The notes under the pieces: model-generated
Databases searched by the model: none
What the model saw: only the letters and a program-made list of their open reading frames with translations
Told to the model about the DNA's origin: nothing
DNA from: DAOTTI01 sp034437795
GTDB lineage: Bacteria > Chloroflexota > UBA11872 > UBA12225
DNA: 30,955 nucleotides
Direction of reading: 5' to 3'
NCBI GenBank assembly: GCA_034437795.1
Contig: DAOTTI010000238.1
Coordinates: 1-30,955, forward strand
Part shown: positions 24,978-30,955 of the stretch, piece by piece
How the letters are laid out: each line of letters begins with the position of its first letter
How positions within the stretch are numbered: the first letter of the stretch is position 1
Program-made: the position numbers and the translations under genes

Positions 24978-26564
24978 CTACACGTGCACGTCCGGGTCGT
25001 CCTGCACCGCCCGCAGACGCACGGTGAAGACGCCGTCGCCGGTGAGGATCCCCGAGCGCGCGAACAGCCGCCCGAACTGCCAGTTGGAGAGGCCTAGCTC
25101 CGGCCGGCGCAAGGCGAACTGGCCGTCCACCCAGCGCGTAAAGCCGTTTCCCACAAAGGGAGCGTCCACCGCGCGGTAGAAGCGCTCGTGCGCCCCCTCA
25201 TCCTGCGAGATGAGCGAGGCCACGAAGCGGGGGCTGTGCTCGTTGAACAGCCGCACGGCCGTGTCGACGTCCGGCACGACCGCCAGCGTGATCTCCGGCG
25301 TCCCCTCCCACTCCCATTCGGTCCCCAGCCCCTCCGGACCGGTCACGTCCGCCAGCGGCTCTTCCACCTCCCCCTGGGCGCGGAGCACGCGCACCGGCGT
25401 GGCGAACAGGACCTGGGGCACGAACGGCACCGCTTCGGCCGTCACGTGCAGCCGGTAGCCGTGGCCCACCTGCTCGCCACGGCGGCGCAGGGCGTCCAGC
25501 GCCACCGGCACCAGCCTCGCCGCCGCCTCCTGCACGACGCACAGGGTGTTCAGCGTGTTGCACTTCTTGGAATCCAGCGAGTGGTAGACGGCCTTGTCCA
25601 GGGCGTCGGCGCGGGCGGTGGCGTCGGCCACGATCCAGGCCCCGCCGGTGCCGTGCAGGCTCACCGGTGTGCCGGTCTGGCGGGCAATCGCCCCGAGCTG
25701 CGCCACGGCCGGGCCCGAGCCGCGGGCCACGGCCAGCGCCAAGCCCGCGTTGGCGAAAAGGGCCCAGGCTGCCGCGTGCTCGGGGCGCTCGATGAGCGCC
25801 ACCGCCCCGTCAGGCAAGCCGGCGTCGCGCAGGGCGGGCTGCAGGGCCTCCCGCATGATGGCCCGCGCCGTATCCAGCGCGTCGCTCCCGATGCGCATCA
25901 CTGCCGTATTGCCGGAGCGCAGCACGCCGGTGGCGTCGGCGAAGACGTTCGGCCGCCCCTCGAAGACGAAGCCGATCACCCCCAGGCCACTGGCCCGCTG
26001 CTCGACCCGCCAGCCGCGGTGCTCGACGATCTCGACGATGGCCTCACGGCGCGACGGCAGGTCACGCCACAGGCGCAGGCCCTCGACCATCTTGGCCCGC
26101 ATCCGCTCGTCGGCGACCAGCCGTGTGGTGGAGCGCCCGCGCGCCCGCGCCCGCTGCACGTCCGCCTCGTTGGCCCGCGCAATGACGCCCCAGATGCCGT
26201 CGTCGGCCAGGCGGGCCGCAAAGGCGTCGTAGAAGCGATCGATCGCCCCATCGTCGATGGAGGCCAATGCTGCGAAGGCGGCCGCGGCCCGCCGGACGGC
26301 GGCGTCCACCTCCGCGTCGATCGCGGCCGGCACGTGCAGGATGTCGCCGGTAGTCTGGATCACCAGCAAACGGTCCCCCGGCCGGAAGGCATCTGCAATC
26401 GCGTCGGGGACCGTTCGGACACGGTTGCCGCCGTAGAGCACCGGCATGCCGCGGGGGATGTGGCTCAGCGTATCGGAGAGGTCCACTGAGTACGGCGCCT
26501 CGATGCCCCTCGTTTCCAGCGTCGTCGGGGCTGAGTCGTCTAGGCCGGCAGGTTTCGTCGCCAC
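24978..26564 (-). CDS. proA: Glutamate-5-semialdehyde dehydrogenase-like protein (divergent ProA) with N-terminal extension
   Basis: ProA reduces gamma-glutamyl phosphate with NADPH in proline synthesis. This protein has 528 residues against about 420 usual; the excess is mainly an N-terminal part of about 80 residues with GDRLLVIQTTGDILHVP (64-80). The rest follows the ProA/ALDH fold: FEGRPNVFADA (201-211), LRSGNTAVMRIGSDAL, a conserved TPVSLHGTGGAW in place of the usual PVIxHLDG, and SKKCNTLNT with nucleophile C335. C-terminal GNGFTRWVDGQFALRRPELGLS resembles the ProA end. The start is a GTG at 26564 with AAAGGA ten bases upstream. No proB is nearby, so it may be a second, specialised copy. 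It follows the Gfo/Idh gene by 129 bp on the same strand. Confidence 0.85.
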   Translation of the reverse strand: MATKPAGLDDSAPTTLETRGIEAPYSVDLSDTLSHIPRGMPVLYGGNRVRTVPDAIADAFRPGDRLLVIQTTGDILHVPAAIDAEVDAAVRRAAAAFAALASIDDGAIDRFYDAFAARLADDGIWGVIARANEADVQRARARGRSTTRLVADERMRAKMVEGLRLWRDLPSRREAIVEIVEHRGWRVEQRASGLGVIGFVFEGRPNVFADATGVLRSGNTAVMRIGSDALDTARAIMREALQPALRDAGLPDGAVALIERPEHAAAWALFANAGLALAVARGSGPAVAQLGAIARQTGTPVSLHGTGGAWIVADATARADALDKAVYHSLDSKKCNTLNTLCVVQEAAARLVPVALDALRRRGEQVGHGYRLHVTAEAVPFVPQVLFATPVRVLRAQGEVEEPLADVTGPEGLGTEWEWEGTPEITLAVVPDVDTAVRLFNEHSPRFVASLISQDEGAHERFYRAVDAPFVGNGFTRWVDGQFALRRPELGLSNWQFGRLFARSGILTGDGVFTVRLRAVQDDPDVHV

Positions 26565-26680
26565 GGTCGCAGCGTCCTTTCCCTTTGCCAGAGAAGTCTA
26601 GCAACGCCGGACCGTGCGTTGGCAGACGGGGCGGCCCCTTGCTCCAGGCTGCAGACCAGTGCGTCCACCGATGACCCCAG

Positions 26681-26696
26681 CGAAGAAGCCAGGCTA
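26681..26696 (-). repeat. Solo end of a family A repeat
   Basis: On the minus strand TAGCCTGGCTTCTTCG, matching the left end at 8248 (TAGCCTGGGTTCT) in 12 of 13 bases. Its TAG is the stop codon of the Gfo/Idh gene (26694-26696). No palindromic core is seen in the 26565-26693 gap. Confidence 0.65.
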
Positions 26697-27797
26697 GGGG
26701 CGCCCGTCGGTCCGCCCCACGCGCTGCGGTCCCACCTCGCCCCGCTCCAGCATGGTCAGGAACGGCGAGTCGTCGATCTCCAGCGGTAGATCGACGCGGG
26801 CCCGCCGCCGGCTGGACTCGTACGTGGCGAAGATGAGCTCCGTCGCCCGCAGCGCCTTGCGCGCGGCGAGCTCCGGCTCCGCGCCGGACTCTAGACAGTC
26901 CAGCAGGTCGGCAATGCCGGCGGCGATCGCCCCCTCGATGCTGGCTGGCGCACCGTCCAGCGGCACCTCCTGGAACCCGGCGGCGTCGGCGTTGAGCAGG
27001 CGCACCCTGGAGCCAGGGCCGTTTACCTCGATCACGCCGCCGGTGCCGATCAGGCGCTGGGCCGCCCCCAGGGCGGTCCGCTGCGGGCCATCGGCTTGGG
27101 GGAGCGCGTCGCCGGTGATCAGCAGGCCCCGCACGCCGTTCTGGAACCCGACATAGCTGATGCCCTGGTCTTCCAGGGGCACGCCAAAGGCGCTCTTCTC
27201 CGTGCGGCTGTCGATCTGCCCCAGCACCCACGCCGCCGGCGTCTCGCCGTTGTAGAAGAACAGCATGTCGAACCAGTGCGTGCCCCAGTCGAACAGGTTG
27301 GGGCAGGCCGCCTGCAACTGGACCGGCTGCCCGATGGCCCCTTCCTGGAGCAGCCGGCGGGCTGTCCGGTAGGGCGCCTCAAACCGGCGCTGGTGGTTGA
27401 AGGTGAGCTGGGCCCCCCGCTGCTGGCACGCCTCGGCCATGCGTCGCGCCTCGCCCCAGGTGGGGGCCATCGGCTTCTCGCAATGAATGGCCCGCACGCC
27501 GGCCTCGGCAGCGGCGATGACCATCTCCGCGTGCAGGTGCGGCCAGGTGGTGATGCTCACGACGTCAAGGCGCTCCTTCGCCAGCATCTGCCGGTAGTCG
27601 TCGTAGATCCTGGCGCCGTCCAGGCCATGCTCGGCCCTGAAGGCCTCCGCGTGCTCGCGCTTGATGTCGGCCAGGGCCACTACCTCACACCGTCCACCGG
27701 CCAGATAGCCACGCACGTGATAGTGCGCCATGCCGAAGCCGGTAGCGCCCGCCTCGCGCCGTGGCCTGCCTGTGCCAATGATGCCCGCACGATACAT
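26694..27797 (-). CDS. Gfo/Idh/MocA-family oxidoreductase
   Basis: NAD(P)-dependent dehydrogenase, typically of sugars, inositols or cyclitols; 367 residues from the ATG at 27797 with AAGGA nine bases upstream. The N-terminal Rossmann domain begins GIIGTG. The loop after it carries an extra RREAGATGFGM before HYHVRGY, longer than in common members. CEKPM has catalytic K108, and NHQRRFEAPYRTA follows. The substrate domain has DWGTHWFDML, with H174 and D177 in the place of the usual catalytic His-Asp pair. The frame is open upstream to 27923, but that part is low complexity. It is divergent from the amidohydrolase gene and may share its regulation. The substrate is unknown. Confidence 0.92.
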   Translation of the reverse strand: MYRAGIIGTGRPRREAGATGFGMAHYHVRGYLAGGRCEVVALADIKREHAEAFRAEHGLDGARIYDDYRQMLAKERLDVVSITTWPHLHAEMVIAAAEAGVRAIHCEKPMAPTWGEARRMAEACQQRGAQLTFNHQRRFEAPYRTARRLLQEGAIGQPVQLQAACPNLFDWGTHWFDMLFFYNGETPAAWVLGQIDSRTEKSAFGVPLEDQGISYVGFQNGVRGLLITGDALPQADGPQRTALGAAQRLIGTGGVIEVNGPGSRVRLLNADAAGFQEVPLDGAPASIEGAIAAGIADLLDCLESGAEPELAARKALRATELIFATYESSRRRARVDLPLEIDDSPFLTMLERGEVGPQRVGRTDGRP

Positions 27798-28140
27798 TCG
27801 TTCCGTCCTTTCTCGGTCCGTTCTCGGTTTCTTGCCCGTCTTGTTGCCTCCCCCTGCCCATCGCCCTCCGGCCTCTCCACGCCTTCGCATTACGTAGTCC
27901 TCTTTTCCATCCTTACTCACCACCGTCCGGGCGGTTCCACGGTGGGGGCGAGCCGGAACCTGCGTCCACCTGATGCTACCGGCCCGGCCGCGCGGTACAC
28001 TGCCCGCGCCACCTGAGCGAACGGGGTGGCTCGTGTGCGACGTGGGTGGTCATCAGTACGGTGACACCGCTCCGCAGGGCACACCGCGCGCGGGCGTCAC
28101 TCGTCTTCTGGCCGCGCACGCAAGAGAGGAAGGAGCATCC
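27798..28140. promoter_or_regulatory. Divergent intergenic region with hairpin and -10-like box
   Basis: This 343 bp gap separates Gfo/Idh (minus) from the amidohydrolase (plus). It has an inverted repeat CCACCGT (27920-27926)/ACGGTGG (27939-27945), a possible -10 TACACT (27996-28001) reading rightward, and the Shine-Dalgarno GGAAGGAG (28128-28135). A rightward message would have a leader of about 130 bases. No gene is supported inside. Confidence 0.4.
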
Positions 28141-29406
28141 ATGATCGGTAGACAGCCTACCCGACTCGACGAGCGCCGCCGCAACCAGGCCGCGCCGTAC
28201 GACCTCCTGATCCGCGGCGGCGAGGTGCTGGACCCCAGCCAGGGCCTACGCGCCCCGCGTGACGTGGCCTTTGCCTGGGGCCGCGTCGCCGCCGTTACAG
28301 CGCCCGGCGCCATCGACCCCGGCCAGGCGCGCCTCACTATCGACGCCTCGGGCAAGCTCGTGACCCCGGGGCTTGTGGACCTCCACACCCACGTCTACGT
28401 CGGGGGCAGCGAGCTGGTCATTCCTGCCGACGAGGTGTGCTCGGTCAGCGGCTGCACCACCGTCGTGGACGCCGGCACCGCCGGAGCCAATACCATGCTG
28501 GGCCTCTATCGCCTGGCGCAGCGCGACCTTCGCACCCGCGTCTACGCCTTCGTCCACATCTCGAGCATCGGCCTGGCCGGCCACCCGCACGGGGAATCGC
28601 GCGACCTCGCCTACCTGGAGCCGGAGCTGGCCGCCCGCTGTCTCTTGAGCTACCAGGGATTTGTGCTGGGCGTGAAGGTGCGCCAGTCGCAGAACCTGGT
28701 CGGGGAGAACGGCCTGGAGCCCCTGCGCCGCGCGGTGCAGGCGGCGGAGCTGGCCCAGGAAACGATCCGGCGCGTGGAGCCGACGCGAGACGTGGCGGTG
28801 ATGGTCCACTTCGGCAGTGCGCCGGCATCCATCGGCGAGCTGCTGTCTCTGCTGCGCCCGGGCGACGTGGCCACCCACTGCTTCAACGGCGGGACGAACG
28901 GCATCCTGGACCACTCCGGCGCCCTCGAAGACGCTGTGCGGCAGGCCCGCGAGCGAGGCGTGCTCTTCGACGTCGGCCACGGGCGCGGCAGCTTCTCCTA
29001 CCGCGTGGCGAAGGCCGCCGCAGAGCAGGGCTTCTGGCCGGACACGATATCGACCGACCTGCACAGCGCCAGCGTCAACCACCCCGTGGTCGACATGCCG
29101 ACGACCATGAGCAAGTTCCTGGACCTGGGGCTCTCCCTGGAAGAGGTTGTCCGGCGCAGCACCGCCGCCCCGGCCGCATTCATCAATCGCTGCCTGCCGC
29201 CGGCCGCCCGCGAGCCGTTGCTCGGCACGCTCCAGCCCGGCGCCCCGGGCGACGCCGCCGTACTGGAGCTGCAGCAGGGCGAGTTCCCGTTCGCGGACTC
29301 GGTCGGCTACCGCTGGACCGGGCGGCAGCGACTCGTGGCCGTGCACACCGTCCTCGGCGGGCGCCTGTGGGGCCGCCCCTATCCACATCCCTACCTGATC
29401 CCGTGA
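28141..29406 (+). CDS. Amidohydrolase/deacetylase-family metallohydrolase (dihydroorotase-like)
   Basis: 421-residue amidohydrolase from the ATG at 28141, with GGAAGGAG five bases upstream. The two-metal site of the urease/dihydroorotase superfamily is complete: H82 and H84 (DLHTHVYVG), the probably carboxylated K179 (LGVKVRQSQ), H223 (MVHFG), H246 (THCFNG) and D306 (STDLHS). N-terminal YDLLIRGGEVLDPSQG and the small beta domain at both ends fit. GAGANTM-like and FNGG segments recall the EF_0837/AHA_3915 deacetylase branch, which acts on N-acyl amino acids or related amides, rather than pyrimidine synthesis. Divergent from Gfo/Idh. The exact substrate is unknown. Confidence 0.9.
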   Translation: MIGRQPTRLDERRRNQAAPYDLLIRGGEVLDPSQGLRAPRDVAFAWGRVAAVTAPGAIDPGQARLTIDASGKLVTPGLVDLHTHVYVGGSELVIPADEVCSVSGCTTVVDAGTAGANTMLGLYRLAQRDLRTRVYAFVHISSIGLAGHPHGESRDLAYLEPELAARCLLSYQGFVLGVKVRQSQNLVGENGLEPLRRAVQAAELAQETIRRVEPTRDVAVMVHFGSAPASIGELLSLLRPGDVATHCFNGGTNGILDHSGALEDAVRQARERGVLFDVGHGRGSFSYRVAKAAAEQGFWPDTISTDLHSASVNHPVVDMPTTMSKFLDLGLSLEEVVRRSTAAPAAFINRCLPPAAREPLLGTLQPGAPGDAAVLELQQGEFPFADSVGYRWTGRQRLVAVHTVLGGRLWGRPYPHPYLIP

Positions 29407-29523
29407 GCGTGCGAGCGCGCGTATGTGCGCTGGCGGCGCCCACGGCGGTGCGCGCACCTGCCCGCTCCATCTCTTGAGCGCGTGAATGCGCTACGCTGAT
29501 GGCTGGACCAGCCGGAGTAGCTC

Positions 29524-30012
29524 GTGGCGGCAGCGGATCGTGGGCATCAGGATCGGCCAGGCGGCCCGGGAGAGCCGGGGCGACAACGGGCGGGCGCGGA
29601 AGCCACGCCATTCCCGCCGCGGCCTCCGGTCTACGTCTCCGCCCTGGTGATCTGCCAGGACGCCTTTCGCGACGATCGGGGCCGGACGCACCTCCACGGC
29701 GTCTTCGACAACCTGAACACCGCCGGCTTCCCTGTGCACGCCCAGTTCATGGTCTGGGTCAGCGTCAAGGGCCGCGGCGTGGCGCGCGTGGTGCTCAAGA
29801 TCATCGATACGCTGGAGACGGCGCTGGCCGTGACTGAACCCGTCATGGCCGAGGTCACGCCGTTCAAGGGCCACGAGTTCTTCTACAGCTTCGGGCTGAG
29901 CTTCGCCGGAGCGGGGCTCTATAAGGTCATCGCCTACGTCGACGGTATCCCCGCAATGGAGGTGCCCGTCACCGTCCGGCTCGTGCCGCCGGGCGCTCCC
30001 CCCGCGCCCTAA
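29524..30012 (+). CDS. Small conserved protein resembling DUF6941
   Basis: 162 residues from the GTG at 29524, with GGAG (29514-29517) six bases upstream. The first 33 residues are Gly/Pro/Arg-rich and poorly conserved. The core runs from VYVSALVICQDAFRDDRGRTHLHGVFDNLN, a pattern seen in a family of small beta-rich proteins of unknown function, through FMVWVSVKG and LYKVIAYVDGIPAMEVPVTVRL. It has no signal peptide or membrane span. An internal start near residue 34 is possible. It follows the amidohydrolase by 117 bp and converges with the YerB-like gene. Confidence 0.7.
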   Translation: MAAADRGHQDRPGGPGEPGRQRAGAEATPFPPRPPVYVSALVICQDAFRDDRGRTHLHGVFDNLNTAGFPVHAQFMVWVSVKGRGVARVVLKIIDTLETALAVTEPVMAEVTPFKGHEFFYSFGLSFAGAGLYKVIAYVDGIPAMEVPVTVRLVPPGAPPAP

Positions 30013-30151
30013 CGCGGTTTCTGCACGGCCAACGAAGCGTCCCCTCTCCCTGTGGGAGAGCAGGGGCCCGCGGAGCGGGGACGGTGCGGCCTCCGTAAGC
30101 CCCTGTCCCATTGGGAGAGGGTAAGAGTTCCGCGCATGAATACTCCAGGCC
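30013..30151 (+). repeat. Family A palindromic repeat, expanded copy 5
   Basis: It begins just after the TAA stop with CGCGGTTTCTGCACGGCC. It has two stems, CTCTCCC-TGT-GGGAGAG (30044-30060) and CTGTCCCATTGGGAGAGG (30103-30120), and ends CGCATGAATACTCCAGGC. It lies between convergent genes. Confidence 0.75.
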
Positions 30152-30191
30152 AGCACGGAGCGCGACTCGGGCCCGTACACGTGAGACGGGG

Positions 30192-30955
30192 CTAGGGCCG
30201 CCAGGTGAGGGGGGTGCCTGGCGCTACCACTGCAATCCAGATGGGGCCGTCACCAAAAGGGAACACGCGCCCATCGGGGCCGTAGAATACCGCTGGTTCG
30301 AAGGCGCCTGGCCGCCGCCAGCAGCCCTGCCAGCGCTGCCCGCCACGCAGGAAGTAGGCGACCCCTTCGCCCTGGATCTGGTAGTCCAGGGAGCGGCTGC
30401 CGAAGATGTCCTCCACTATGTCCGTGACGACCACCGGCGCGACCTGCACCACTACCGTCTCGGCGGACAGGTGCTGGCGCGACGCGCCATCCACGTGCGG
30501 CGCGCCCCCGATGAAGCGCAGGTAGCGGTTCTGGTCCGGCGCGTAGCGATACTCGGCGCGGTAGCCTGGCCAGGGGGCGCCGTCGGGGCCGGCAAAGCCG
30601 ATGGCCAGTTCCGTGGCCGGCGCGCCGCCCGCCGCGTCCGCGCCATCGCCGCGGGGAAGGTCTGGCCATGGGGCCACGTGGGTCGGGATCCCTCGCCCCT
30701 GCGCGTACCGGCGAATGGGCGGCAGGCTGGTAATCGAGTTGTGCGGCGCCGGCCGGCCGGCCAGGCGGGAATGAATGGGGAACGTGTCCGGCACGTTGAA
30801 GCTCACGAAGTCGATCCCCCCGTTCCAGATGCGGTCCTGCACCCCCGCGCTCGCGCCGTGGTAGACGAGCACCGCCTCGAACTGGCGCGCCACCTCCAGC
30901 GCGATCAGGCGCGCGCTCCGCACCGGCCCGATCGTCCCCACGTCTTCTCTGGTAT
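30192..30955 (-). CDS. DUF3048/YerB-like protein, N-terminus beyond right edge
   Basis: The last 253 residues of a protein whose frame is still open at base 30955. It reads REDVGTIGPVRSARLIALEVA, then AVLVYHGASAGVQ, RPAPHNSITSL, RYAPDQNRYLRFIGGAPHVD, TVVVQVAPV and a C-terminal GPIWIAVVAPGTPLTW. These blocks match DUF3048 (YerB) proteins, usually secreted lipoproteins of unknown function; the expected signal peptide would lie outside the window. A GTG at 30941 is in frame but falls inside the conserved GPVRSAR block, so it is not the start. Confidence 0.88.
   Translation of the reverse strand, partial: TREDVGTIGPVRSARLIALEVARQFEAVLVYHGASAGVQDRIWNGGIDFVSFNVPDTFPIHSRLAGRPAPHNSITSLPPIRRYAQGRGIPTHVAPWPDLPRGDGADAAGGAPATELAIGFAGPDGAPWPGYRAEYRYAPDQNRYLRFIGGAPHVDGASRQHLSAETVVVQVAPVVVTDIVEDIFGSRSLDYQIQGEGVAYFLRGGQRWQGCWRRPGAFEPAVFYGPDGRVFPFGDGPIWIAVVAPGTPLTWRP

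Noticed and set aside
1..30955. tRNA or rRNA genes, prophage, toxin-antitoxin or defence systems
   Set aside because: By eye I found no cloverleaf ending in CCA or with TTCGANTC, no rRNA signature, and no phage, nuclease or toxin-like products.

Overview
The window is a very GC-rich bacterial chromosomal segment with about 22 protein genes, no rRNA or tRNA that I can see, and unusually repeat-rich gaps between genes. I suspect Chloroflexota (Thermomicrobia-like). The reasons are high GC, several Tat-type lipoprotein sugar-binding proteins, a small DUF6941-like protein, a DUF3048/YerB-like protein, and degenerate short-unit repeats between genes. This assignment is inference; no phylogenetic marker gene is present.

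Left block (1-6270, all minus strand): an orphan ABC solute-binding lipoprotein, an aldo/keto reductase, a metallo-beta-lactamase/rhodanese sulfur-metabolism fusion, then folP and folC joined by an ATGA stop/start overlap (folC runs off the left edge). Next, on the plus strand (6427-15978): a GT39-like membrane glycosyltransferase, a large membrane-anchored spermidine-synthase-like protein, a second solute-binding lipoprotein, an unknown membrane protein, a short-chain dehydrogenase and a PhyH-type dioxygenase. The last two converge on a third solute-binding lipoprotein (minus), which lies downstream of a possible carbohydrate-deacetylase-fold protein (minus).

Right block: an O-methyltransferase, a YedK/HMCES DNA-crosslink protein, a Cof-type HAD phosphatase, a tRNA-dihydrouridine synthase and a CoA-pyrophosphatase-like Nudix enzyme (all plus). 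These converge on a divergent ProA-like dehydrogenase and a Gfo/Idh oxidoreductase (minus). A divergent amidohydrolase and a DUF6941-like protein follow (plus), and the segment ends with a YerB-like protein (minus) whose start lies beyond the right edge.

The three solute-binding proteins, SDR, PhyH, AKR, Gfo/Idh and amidohydrolase suggest uptake and oxidative processing of small carbohydrate-like compounds, but no ABC permease or ATPase is present, so transport partners must be elsewhere. The rest is housekeeping: folate synthesis, tRNA modification, DNA repair and CoA turnover.

I see no defence island, CRISPR, prophage or biosynthetic cluster. The most unusual feature is the repeat content. 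One dispersed family has a CCCTCTCCC/GGGAGAGGG core and, in the best copies, terminal inverted repeats close to AGCCTGGGTTCTTCA. It looks like a TA-flanked miniature element and at several genes its end coincides with the stop codon. A second family and several degenerate 7-10 bp tandem tracts fill most other gaps, and some enter coding sequence.
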